From NCBI GenBank assembly GCA_003532195.1, contig DOFA01000214.1:459-7394 (forward strand): a stretch of 6,936 bases of DNA. Direction: 5' to 3'. This document shows, piece after piece, positions 1 to 6,101 of the stretch. Numbering within the stretch: position 1 is the first letter of the stretch; every line of letters begins with the position of its first letter. Under the pieces are notes generated by a model. That model saw only the letters and a program-made list of their open reading frames with translations. It was not told the origin of the DNA and searched no databases. Source of the DNA: Clostridiales bacterium (GTDB taxonomy: Bacteria > Bacillota > Clostridia > Saccharofermentanales > UBA5734). A program made the translations under genes and the position numbers.

Positions 1-218
1 CGCTTGTGGGTGCGGATCTCGAACTGCTCCCGGGAATCCTTGTATTTATGGGGCGAACGCAAAATGGTCACGATCTCCTTATCAGTCGGCAGCGGAATCG
101 GGCCGGAAATGCTGGCGCCTGTGCGTTTGGCGGTTTCAACAATCCTCTCGGCGCTATCGTCCAGGATATTGTGGTCGAAAGCCTTCAATCTGATCCTGAT
201 TTTCTGGTTTGATGCCAT
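1..218 (-). CDS. rpsJ: Ribosomal protein S10 (NusE), N-terminal part, cut by window edge
   Basis: Reading the minus strand from an ATG at 218-216 gives 72 codons beginning MASNQKIRIRLKAFDHNILD and continuing with AERIVETAKRTGA, ISGPIPLPT and FEIRTHK, which are hallmark blocks of bacterial S10. The family is about 102-105 residues long, so roughly 30 residues lie beyond the left edge. S10 is part of the 30S head and also, as NusE, joins NusB in transcription antitermination complexes. The start is fixed by AAGGAGG eight bases upstream. The conserved SPHKYKD loop region is intact and I see no frameshift. In most bacteria rpsJ is the first gene of the S10 operon (followed by rplC, rplD and others), so those genes are expected to the left, outside the window. 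It is separated from the wall-related operon to the right by a terminator and its own promoter. Confidence 0.97.
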   Translation of the reverse strand, partial: MASNQKIRIRLKAFDHNILDDSAERIVETAKRTGASISGPIPLPTDKEIVTILRSPHKYKDSREQFEIRTHK

Positions 219-504
219 GGTTCGTACCTCCTTGTGCTGCTGACCAAGCTTCAACTGTGCCGGGCGTTTCATATGCCCCCATCAGAAAACCCAGTCCTCC
301 GTTCCCGTCGGAACCTCGGCGCTGGGCATAAGCCTTTCAGGCATACGCTGCGTCGGACAATTCTCTTGTCGTCCGGTTTCATGAACCGGACTGCTCTGCC
401 GGAGTTACCCGTATTGACGGCCGCAGCGGCCATAAACGGCAATCTCCAACTTCATCGCTGCGCTGCTCCTCTGCTTCAGCATAAAAAGCAAGATAAAGTC
501 GCGC
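219..504 (-). promoter_or_regulatory. Long structured 5' leader of the rpsJ transcript (candidate r-protein leader)
   Basis: No convincing gene lies between rpsJ and the deacetylase stop. If the promoter at 512-540 is used, transcription starts near 504 and leaves about 285 nt untranslated. Reading in transcript order, perfect short stems occur at 431-419 (5 bp, 3-nt loop), 391-371 (8 bp, GTCCGGTT pairing with AACCGGAC, 5-nt loop), 370-356 (5 bp, 5-nt loop, abutting the previous one), 342-332 (4 bp, 3-nt loop) and 314-301 (5 bp, GACG tetraloop). Such a string of hairpins resembles the general layout of ribosomal-protein operon leaders, where a product such as L4 can bind and repress. I did not recognise a known leader family, so the regulatory role is inference. 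The stems were found by eye and no folding energy was computed. Confidence 0.45.
227..233 (-). promoter_or_regulatory. Strong Shine-Dalgarno site of rpsJ
   Basis: The minus strand reads AAGGAGG here, an essentially perfect anti-16S match, with an 8-nt spacer (219-226) to the rpsJ ATG. A 4-bp pairing of 231-234 with 245-248 would touch the 5' edge of this site, but it is too short to claim as a sequestering stem. Confidence 0.9.
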
Positions 505-511
505 ATCGACT

Positions 512-540
512 ATTTTATATCAGGATCCGGTAAAAAGCAA
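512..540 (-). promoter_or_regulatory. Sigma-A-like promoter for rpsJ
   Basis: On the minus strand TTGCTT (540-535) serves as a -35 box, and 17 bases later TAAAAT (517-512) matches five of six -10 positions. An overlapping register gives TGATATAAA, an extended -10 (TATAAA at 519-514) that would rely less on the -35. An A/T-rich stretch lies just upstream at about 541-570, which could act as an UP element but also forms the tail of the preceding terminator. The placement, after a terminator and facing rpsJ, fits the start of the S10 operon. Expected transcription start is about 503-506. Confidence 0.55.
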
Positions 541-561
541 GAAGTTTTTTCGAGAAAATGC

Positions 562-585
562 AAAGAAAAATGCTGAGAAAGCATT
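562..585 (-). terminator. Weak intrinsic terminator at the end of the wall-related operon
   Basis: On the minus strand AATGCT (585-580), a 5-nt loop and AGCATT (574-569) form a perfect 6-bp stem, followed directly by a T-rich tail TTTCTTT (568-562). It lies about 60 bases after the deacetylase stop codon and just before the rpsJ promoter, which is where a terminator is expected. The stem is short and has only two G-C pairs, so termination may be leaky, and some read-through into rpsJ is possible. Confidence 0.5.
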
Positions 586-590
586 GCCTG

Positions 591-632
591 TCCGAGCGAC
601 TGGCAGATATTCCTTCCGAGCGACTGGCAGAT
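591..632. repeat. Two-copy 18-bp direct repeat downstream of the deacetylase
   Basis: TCCGAGCGACTGGCAGAT occurs identically at 591-608 and 615-632, a 24-bp period. It begins 13 bases past the deacetylase stop and ends just before the terminator stem, so it lies in the 3' untranslated part of the operon. Neither copy is a good palindrome. It may be a local duplication or a pair of protein-binding sites; nothing in the sequence decides between these. Confidence 0.8.
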
Positions 633-644
633 TATAGAAAGCCA

Positions 645-1682
645 TCATGGAATTTCGTCCAGCAAGGCAAAATCATATCCGCGGCTGCGGATTTCGTCGA
701 TCAGGCCGGGCAGTATCTGCACATTGGTCGCCGACACCGCGTGCAGGAGGATGACCGATCCGTCATGCAGCTGCCCGATGATCTTTTCCCGGGCGGCTTG
801 CGGGTCCGGCTGGTCGTCCGTCAGCCAGTCGCGATAGGCGAAGCTCCAGAAGACGGTCCGGTACCCTTCCCGGGTCAGATAGGCCAGAACGCGTTCGCTG
901 TATCCGCCTTCAGGGGGGCGGACCAGGCGCGGCATGTCCTGTCCGGTTTGAACACGGAATTCCGCAGCCAGATCGTCCAGCTCCCGGATCACCGCTGCTC
1001 CGCCATCTGTTTCGGCCAGAGTAACCAGGTTGGGGTGATTGACCGTATGATTGGCAACCAGATGGCCTTCTTCCAGCATGCGCTGGACTTTGTCCGGGTT
1101 TTTGTCCAGATAGCTACCGGTTATGAAAAAGGTAATCGGCACTCCTTTGAGTTTGGCCGTATTCAGGATCTGCTCGGTGTTGTTTTGATATTCATAGCCT
1201 TCGTCCATCGTCAGGTAAACGACTTTGCGGCCGGCAAGCGGTTTCTGCCAGATGACGTCATAGTTGCTGATCAGCTTCTGCACCGCGGCCGGGATCGCTG
1301 CCGGCTTCTCCTGATTCAAGGGATCCGGCGGATTATAGTACCAGCCCTGTTTAGCGTTGCTGAGGCTGTCCGGATTGACCCCGGTCGTGCCCGAGGTCGG
1401 TTCGGCGGTCGTAGCGGATGTTTCTGCCGTGGATTCGCTCGGAAGCGTGCCGGTCTGTGATGTTGAAACCGTTGTGACGGGAGAGGCAGTCGTCGTGGCT
1501 GCGGTTGTCGCGGCGGATTGACTGGTGGCCGCCGTGCCGGTCGCCGCGGTTGTTTGAGTCGTATTTTCCGGCTGCCAGCAGGATCCGGTCAGGCGCATGA
1601 CGAGCAGGGCCATGACAAAAACTGTCAGCGGCAAGAGGTAGACCAGAATGTGAGGGGTGCTTTTCCGGCGTCTTTTATTCAT
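645..1682 (-). CDS. PdaA-like peptidoglycan/polysaccharide deacetylase (CE4, NodB fold), membrane-anchored
   Basis: The 345-residue product has a basic N-terminus, one membrane segment (about 11-30), a low-complexity Thr/Ser/Ala linker (about 38-101) and a C-terminal NodB domain (about 150-340). CE4 motifs are present: TMDEGY with D160/E161, NHTVNHP with H212 and H216, RPPEGGYS from R255, DW at 285-286, and LLHAVS with H314. The WYYNPP entry, the YEYQNN stretch and the VFWSFAYRDW block resemble Bacillus PdaA, the muramic-acid deacetylase needed for cortex delta-lactam formation in spores. Role here (vegetative wall or spore cortex) is inferred. I chose ATG 1682 because GGAG (1695-1692) sits 9 nt upstream; an ATG at 1703, inside the hslO 3' end, would add seven residues but has no good ribosome site. 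It is the last gene of the operon, 4 nt after hslO. Confidence 0.9.
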   Translation of the reverse strand: MNKRRRKSTPHILVYLLPLTVFVMALLVMRLTGSCWQPENTTQTTAATGTAATSQSAATTAATTTASPVTTVSTSQTGTLPSESTAETSATTAEPTSGTTGVNPDSLSNAKQGWYYNPPDPLNQEKPAAIPAAVQKLISNYDVIWQKPLAGRKVVYLTMDEGYEYQNNTEQILNTAKLKGVPITFFITGSYLDKNPDKVQRMLEEGHLVANHTVNHPNLVTLAETDGGAAVIRELDDLAAEFRVQTGQDMPRLVRPPEGGYSERVLAYLTREGYRTVFWSFAYRDWLTDDQPDPQAAREKIIGQLHDGSVILLHAVSATNVQILPGLIDEIRSRGYDFALLDEIP

Positions 1683-1686
1683 AGTA

Positions 1687-2598
1687 TTAGTCTCCGTCGG
1701 CATTTGCCGTCAATGCTTGCAGCAGGTTCTGAAGCGCGGCTTGAGAAAAGTGATAATGCTGATTGCAGAAATGGCATTCCAGCTGAATGCCGTTTGGATC
1801 AGCTGCCATTTTCTCCAGTTCGGAGCGGCCTAAAGTGATCAGGTTGCGTTCCATGCGGTCCCGGGTGCAGTGACAGGCATAGGCGCAGGGCGTGACTTCG
1901 AGATAGCGGATTTCCGGATCGCCCAGCAGCAAGTCGAGGATCTGATGCGGGTTGAAGCCTTCGCCCAGAAGGTACGAGATCTCCGGAAATCCGGCCACCC
2001 GCTGTTCGAGCCAGGCAGCAGCTTCATCACCGGCGTCAGGCATCAGCTGCACCATCAGGCCGCCAGCCAGCCGGACGCCTTGCTGGTCGAGGGAAACCCC
2101 AAGGCTGACGGCAGTTGGTATCTGTTCCGACACAGCCAGATAGTAAGTCAGATCCTCGGCGATTTCGCCGGAAACCAGACGCACCTTACCGGCATAAGGT
2201 TCTTTCAGCCCCAGATCGCGGATGATGGTCAGTGTGCCGGCGCCGACCGCCGAACCGACATCCAGTTTCCCCGGACGGATGTAGCGTGTTTCAACGACCG
2301 GCTGGCTGACCAGGCCGCGGACCGTAGCATCGCCTTCGCCGATCACGGTCAGGCCCTGCAAGGGTCCCTGGCAATGGATGATCGCCGTGATCGAATCCTC
2401 AGCTCTTTTCAGGTCCCGGGCCAGCATCAGGACTCCGCTCATCAGGCGGCCTAAAGCGGCGGATGCCAGCGGTGAAAGCTGGTGAACGCGCACGGCTTCG
2501 CGGCAGGTTTCGGTAGTCCGGCAGGCAAATGCCCGGATAGTGCCTTGGCGGGCAATGGCCCGGACGATATAGTCGCCGGCCGGTTCATTCTGATTCAT
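1687..2598 (-). CDS. hslO: Hsp33 redox-regulated holdase chaperone
   Basis: The 303-residue product matches Hsp33 in length and layout. The N-terminal domain begins DYIVRAIARQGTIRAFA and contains the GRLMSGVLMLARDLK helix and the GPLQGLTVIGEGDATVRG strand region. The C-terminal zinc centre is complete: CHC at 242-244 and CHFC at 275-278. In the family these four cysteines bind zinc when reduced, then form two disulfides on oxidation and unfold to expose a client-binding surface. The protein acts in the cytosol against oxidative unfolding. Its ATG overlaps the methyltransferase stop by 14 bp, and GAGGGG lies seven bases upstream (2611-2606), so translational coupling is likely. Further cysteines occur at 26, 32, 76 and 238, of which 238 is close to the zinc site. 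Nothing indicates truncation. Confidence 0.97.
   Translation of the reverse strand: MNQNEPAGDYIVRAIARQGTIRAFACRTTETCREAVRVHQLSPLASAALGRLMSGVLMLARDLKRAEDSITAIIHCQGPLQGLTVIGEGDATVRGLVSQPVVETRYIRPGKLDVGSAVGAGTLTIIRDLGLKEPYAGKVRLVSGEIAEDLTYYLAVSEQIPTAVSLGVSLDQQGVRLAGGLMVQLMPDAGDEAAAWLEQRVAGFPEISYLLGEGFNPHQILDLLLGDPEIRYLEVTPCAYACHCTRDRMERNLITLGRSELEKMAADPNGIQLECHFCNQHYHFSQAALQNLLQALTANADGD
1692..1695 (-). promoter_or_regulatory. Ribosome binding site that decides the deacetylase start
   Basis: GGAG lies inside the last codons of hslO (GGA GAC TAA), nine bases before ATG 1682. The alternative ATG at 1703 is preceded by TTGACGGCAA, with no usable Shine-Dalgarno match. Overlap with the hslO stop suggests that ribosomes ending hslO help start the deacetylase. 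Confidence 0.65.
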
Positions 2599-3436
2599 AG
2601 GATAACCCCTCGTTGGCCTGTGGTTTACGGGCGATATAGAATCGCCGTTCAGCGGCGGGAGCCGGCGGCGGGATTGCCGTGCGGCTGTCTTCGGGGGAAC
2701 CGGAGGCCGGATCGATCAGCTGCAGGCCGGCGGCCCGGCTCCACTGGCGAACTTGCTTCGGGCTGTAATATTTCTCGGCGATGGCTATATCTTGCCTTTC
2801 ATAGCAGCCATCGGTGCGACGGGTGAAAAGAACCATTTCCGAGCGGCTGATTTGGCTGGCCGGCCGATAGCGGTTGTGCCAGATCAGGGTGTGGTTTTCG
2901 TAAATCTGAAAAAACTGCCGGTTGCCCAAGGTTCGGGACAAGTGGCGCCGGGAGGCAAGGTCAAACACCAGCAGCCCGCCGGGATTGAGATAATTGGCAC
3001 AGAGCCGGAACAAGCGGGCTGCCCTGTCCGGCCGGACCAGGTGATTGATTGTGTCGAGCAGGCAGACGATCAGGTCCACGGTGCCGTAAAGCTCGAATTG
3101 ACTGATATCCTGCTGGAGAAAGAGCGGTTCCGGGAGACTTGCGTCATCATCCGCCCGCATCCGGGCGGCTTTGCTTTTGGCTTGCTCGAGCATGCCCGCG
3201 GCCACGTCGATGCCGATGATATCGTAGCCGCGGCGCAGCATTTCCAAACTGATGCTGCCGGTGCCGCAGCCAAGGTCCAGCAGCAGAGTCCGGCCGTCCT
3301 GCCCGTCGCCGGCGCCGCATCGCAGACTAAACCGGGCTTCCAGCTTCTGGATATAATCCGCCCAGGCGGACGGAGCCAGATCCTGTTGCAGCAGGTCGTA
3401 AGCCGGAGCCAGATGTTGATATGACGGATCGCCCAT
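2585..3436 (-). CDS. Class I SAM-dependent methyltransferase, substrate unknown
   Basis: The 283-residue protein has a Rossmann-type methyltransferase domain. The glycine-rich SAM loop is LDLGCGTG (53-60), the acidic end of strand 2 is GIDVAAGML (D77), a QQDIS segment (109-113) fits the adenine-contacting motif, DLIVCLLDTINHL (121-133) is strand 4, and LNPGGLLVFDL (150-160) is strand 5. The N-terminal APAYDLL resembles the YqeM-type small-molecule methyltransferases found in Bacillota, but the substrate cannot be read from this. The C-terminal part (about 175-270) is a mixed strand region common in this group. No signal peptide or membrane segment is seen, so it is cytosolic. It starts nine bases after the S41 protease stop with no clear Shine-Dalgarno match, implying translation coupled to the gene before it. 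Its last 14 bases overlap hslO. Confidence 0.87.
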   Translation of the reverse strand: MGDPSYQHLAPAYDLLQQDLAPSAWADYIQKLEARFSLRCGAGDGQDGRTLLLDLGCGTGSISLEMLRRGYDIIGIDVAAGMLEQAKSKAARMRADDDASLPEPLFLQQDISQFELYGTVDLIVCLLDTINHLVRPDRAARLFRLCANYLNPGGLLVFDLASRRHLSRTLGNRQFFQIYENHTLIWHNRYRPASQISRSEMVLFTRRTDGCYERQDIAIAEKYYSPKQVRQWSRAAGLQLIDPASGSPEDSRTAIPPPAPAAERRFYIARKPQANEGLSYESE

Positions 3437-3445
3437 GGCTTTTAC

Positions 3446-4762
3446 TCAATCGATCGTTTTCAGATAATCGATCGCAGCCTTCAGCTGAGTATCCTGCTTC
3501 AGGGTCAGACGGCTGATCGATATTCCGGCGGCATCTTCGGGCAGCGTAACCTCTTCATGGGGTGTCAGGCCAATCTCTTCGATGCAGTCGCCGCCGGGCA
3601 AATAGTAGAGAAAATTGGTCAGATTGATCGCCGATCCGTCGCTAAGTTCAATGGTGATAGTCCCCGATCCTTTGCCAAACGACTGCTCGCCGATCAGCCA
3701 GGCTTTGCCATTGTCGCGCAGGCAGCCGGAAAAAAGCTCCGAAGCGCTGGCTGACATGCCGTTGATCAGGATGGCATAGCGCATGTCGGCGGAAACGCCC
3801 ATCGAGGCTCCGGAGGTCCAGGATTTCTCGTAGGCTTTGCCGTCCGATCGTCCCTTGATGGTGGCAATTGTTGCCGAAGGGAGCAGAAAATCCAGCATGG
3901 AGATCACTTCGTCCGCATAGCCGCCGGTGTTGTTGCGCACATCAAAAACGAGATGCTTCGCTCCCTGGGCTTCCAGATCCTGTACCGCGGCAATGAAGTT
4001 GGCAGCGACGCCGCTCGAGAAATCCCGGATCATGATATAGCCCAATCCGTCTTCCAGCATCCGGTAAGCGATGCTGACATTGGTGATTTTGCGGCGGGTC
4101 ACCGTAAATTCCACATATTTGGCTGTCGACGGGCGATAAATGACCAGGCCGACCGGGGTGCCTTCTTCGCCGCGCACCAGAGCCGCGACAGAAGAAACAT
4201 CCTTAAATCCCGTGACATCCTCGCCGTCAACTTTCGTGAACAGGTCGCCGACCTGAAGTCCAGCCTCTTCGGCCGGGCTGTCAGCTATGACCTCCGTGAT
4301 TTCGACAAAGCTGTCCTGGTTCATGGCGACTATGGCGCCGATGCCGCTGTAGTTGCCGCTCATGGATTCCGCAATCTGCTGGTTTTCTTCGGCAGTCAGA
4401 TACATGGTGTAGCGGTTGCCGAGTTCATCGACGAGGCCGCGGGCCATGGCTTCGAGCATCTGTGCGTCGGTCAGGTCCTCGAAGTAGTTCAAATCCACCT
4501 GGTCATAGATGGCTCGCAGCTTGGCCAGCGCGGCCAGGGTTTCCGGATCATCGTCCAAAGGCAGGCCAAGATCGCTGCCGGTTTCCTGGCTGGCCGAATA
4601 GCCAAGGAACAGCAGGACGCCGGCGCCGGCTGTCAGGGTAAAGGTGATCAGGACTGAAATCAAAACGGTCAGGACATACTTCCAGATCTGCGGGCGGGCC
4701 GGGCGTTCGGGCTTTGGTGGCTGCGCAGGATAAATCGGCTGGAACCCGGAATCATCATTCAT
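3446..4762 (-). CDS. S41 carboxy-terminal processing protease with PDZ domain, membrane-anchored (CtpA/CtpB-like)
   Basis: The 438-residue product has a short Pro-rich cytosolic tail, one membrane segment (about 27-54), a helical region (72-135), a PDZ domain (about 138-222, with ADSPAEEAGLQVGDLFTKVDG) and an S41 core (about 225-405). The nucleophile is S339 in NGMSASASELFSG and the general base is K364 in FGKG, spaced 25 residues apart as in Bacillus CtpB. The residue four after that Lys, usually the supporting Gln of the triad, is Thr368. The FDVRNNTGG block (273-281) is also typical. Such enzymes cut proteins from the C-terminal end outside the membrane. It follows the M23 hydrolase by 25 nt, has GAGG eight bases before its ATG (4774-4771), and is a natural candidate to process that hydrolase. 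It is not the spore-specific ctpB by any decisive feature, so I give no symbol. Confidence 0.93.
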   Translation of the reverse strand: MNDDSGFQPIYPAQPPKPERPARPQIWKYVLTVLISVLITFTLTAGAGVLLFLGYSASQETGSDLGLPLDDDPETLAALAKLRAIYDQVDLNYFEDLTDAQMLEAMARGLVDELGNRYTMYLTAEENQQIAESMSGNYSGIGAIVAMNQDSFVEITEVIADSPAEEAGLQVGDLFTKVDGEDVTGFKDVSSVAALVRGEEGTPVGLVIYRPSTAKYVEFTVTRRKITNVSIAYRMLEDGLGYIMIRDFSSGVAANFIAAVQDLEAQGAKHLVFDVRNNTGGYADEVISMLDFLLPSATIATIKGRSDGKAYEKSWTSGASMGVSADMRYAILINGMSASASELFSGCLRDNGKAWLIGEQSFGKGSGTITIELSDGSAINLTNFLYYLPGGDCIEEIGLTPHEEVTLPEDAAGISISRLTLKQDTQLKAAIDYLKTID

Positions 4763-4770
4763 TATCAGGA

Positions 4771-4774
4771 CCTC
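4771..4774 (-). promoter_or_regulatory. Shine-Dalgarno site of the S41 protease
   Basis: GAGG on the minus strand, with an 8-nt spacer to ATG 4762. It lies in the 25-nt gap after the M23 stop codon, so this gene can be initiated on its own and not only by coupling. Confidence 0.6.
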
Positions 4775-4787
4775 ACGCTTTCAAAAT

Positions 4788-6089
4788 CTATCGGACATAT
4801 TTGATCGGGTTAACGGTCGAACCGTTGATCATGACTTCAAAATGCAGATGCGGGCCGGTCGAGGTGCCGGTGCTGCCGCAGGTGGCTATCTTTTCGCCGG
4901 CTTCGACCATTTCGCCGACTTCGACCAGAGTGTTTTTCAAGTGGGCGTATAACGTGGATATACCTTCACCGTGATCGATGACAATATAGTTGCCGTAACC
5001 CGACCCGCCTGTATTGCGGCCTTCATACGGGTTGCGGACGAGAAGAACGGTGCCGCTGCGGGCAGCAACAACCGGATTGCCGTAGCTTCCGCCCAGGTCG
5101 ACGCCGGAATGAAAACGGTAAACATGGTAAATCGGATGCATCCGCATGCCGTAAGGTGAATACACCGTATGGTCGCCAGGGTATGGCCAGCACCAGCCTG
5201 TGGATGAGACCGGGCTGTTCTGGTTTTGCCGGGCGGCCTGGGTCGCCCGGGCGGCCGCGGTGGCTTTGGCGGCCGCGGTAGCTTTGGCGGCATTTTCCTC
5301 GGCAAGCTTTTTCTGCAAGGCTGCCACTTCGATCGCCAGCGCCGCGGAGGCCTCGTTGATTTCGTCTTCAGCCTGCAGATGCTCTGATAGCTGCAGCTCG
5401 GTCTGGTTCAAACTCTTTTCGGTAGCTTGGGCATCGGCTTTCAATTGATCCAGTTCGGCCTGGATCTGCGCGACTACGATTTCCATGTCGGCAGCCTGCT
5501 GCTCGGCCAGATCGCGCAGCAAAACCGCGTTATCCTTGGCCGTCGCCAGTTTATCGATCAGCTGCTGGTCCGTGTCCGCGATGATCGACATGAACTGGAC
5601 CGTCGTAAAAAAGCCCTGCAGGCTGTCCGACTCCAGAAAAACCTCCAGAATCGATTGCTGCCTGTATTCATACATGGCCTGCAGACGCTCCAGATACTGT
5701 TGCTGTTTGTTTTGCAGGTCCTCCTCCGCCTGGATATAATTCGCGTAGGCCTGCTGCATTTCCAGGATCGCCGCCTGCAGCTGAGCGGTTTTAGCTGCGA
5801 AAATCTGTTTTTGCTCGTCACTGCGCTCGTTAAGCCAGGCCAGCTGGCCGGAGAGCTTGTCACGCGACTCGCTGAGCTGGGCGGCCTCTTTTTCCAGGCG
5901 ATCCAATTCCGCATCCAGTTTTTCCTGCTTCGCTTTAGCTTCTGCCAGCGTATCGCTGGTTGACTTCGCCTCAACCTGCTGCGGCGCGAATCCGGAGCTG
6001 CCAGCCAGAACCAGGCAGACGACCAGGATAAAAGCCCAGCACTTCAGGCGGAAAGATGCTGCGGGTTGTTTAACTTTTAAACGAAACAT
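4788..6089 (-). CDS. Secreted coiled-coil M23 (LytM) murein endopeptidase, EnvC-like, FtsEX partner candidate
   Basis: The 433-residue product has a basic N-terminus and hydrophobic segment (about 17-33), then a probable signal cleavage or anchor region, a long Gln/Glu/Ala-rich coiled coil (about 45-265), an Ala-rich linker (about 266-290) and a C-terminal M23 domain (about 300-433). The zinc and catalytic motifs are complete: HSGVD with H327 and D331, YAHL with H383, and GPHLHFE with H414 and H416. Unlike EnvC, which lost its active site, this should be an active endopeptidase cutting peptide cross-links. Two cysteines, C300 and C404, flank the domain. It follows ftsX by 12 nt, and coiled-coil hydrolases encoded beside ftsEX (EnvC, PcsB, CwlO) are switched on by FtsX, so control by FtsEX at the division site or side wall is likely. 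AAGGAGG precedes the start. Confidence 0.93.
   Translation of the reverse strand: MFRLKVKQPAASFRLKCWAFILVVCLVLAGSSGFAPQQVEAKSTSDTLAEAKAKQEKLDAELDRLEKEAAQLSESRDKLSGQLAWLNERSDEQKQIFAAKTAQLQAAILEMQQAYANYIQAEEDLQNKQQQYLERLQAMYEYRQQSILEVFLESDSLQGFFTTVQFMSIIADTDQQLIDKLATAKDNAVLLRDLAEQQAADMEIVVAQIQAELDQLKADAQATEKSLNQTELQLSEHLQAEDEINEASAALAIEVAALQKKLAEENAAKATAAAKATAAARATQAARQNQNSPVSSTGWCWPYPGDHTVYSPYGMRMHPIYHVYRFHSGVDLGGSYGNPVVAARSGTVLLVRNPYEGRNTGGSGYGNYIVIDHGEGISTLYAHLKNTLVEVGEMVEAGEKIATCGSTGTSTGPHLHFEVMINGSTVNPIKYVR
5251..5286. repeat. 18-bp tandem repeat coding the Ala-rich linker of the M23 protein
   Basis: Two copies of an 18-bp unit, GCGGCCGCGGTGGCTTTG (5251-5268) and the same with one change, G to A (5269-5286), encode KATAAA-type hexapeptides in the linker between coiled coil and peptidase. 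Because the unit is a multiple of three, copy number changes would keep the frame and alter linker length. Confidence 0.75.
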
Positions 6090-6093
6090 AGGA

Positions 6094-6100
6094 CCTCCTT
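6094..6100 (-). promoter_or_regulatory. Strong Shine-Dalgarno site of the M23 peptidase gene
   Basis: AAGGAGG on the minus strand, with a short 4-nt spacer to ATG 6089, located within the 12-nt gap after the ftsX stop. It fixes the start of the peptidase. Confidence 0.85.
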
Positions 6101-6101
6101 G

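Noticed and set aside
234..533. Plus-strand open frame of 99 codons in the rpsJ upstream region
   Set aside because: It starts with GTG without a ribosome site, shows no recognisable motif, and overlaps the promoter and hairpins assigned to the minus strand.
558..1460. Plus-strand open frame of 300 codons opposite the deacetylase
   Set aside because: The minus-strand frame encodes clear CE4 motifs. The plus frame gives no recognisable domain and reads like a shadow of GC-rich codons on the other strand.
1380..1560. Low-complexity stretch considered as a repeat element
   Set aside because: It is the Thr/Ser/Ala linker of the deacetylase. Codons vary and I see no regular repeat unit.
1870..2454. 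Plus-strand open frame opposite hslO
   Set aside because: The opposite frame is an intact Hsp33, and the plus frame has no domain or ribosome site.
3448..3474. Two AATCGATCG copies able to pair through CGATCG near the end of the S41 gene, considered as a terminator
   Set aside because: The stem is inside the coding region, has a 12-nt loop and no T tract, and is explained by two Ile-Asp pairs encoded by ATCGAT. The methyltransferase begins nine bases after the stop.
3953..4657. Plus-strand open frame of 234 codons opposite the S41 protease
   Set aside because: The S41/PDZ reading is unambiguous on the minus strand, and this frame has no supporting features.
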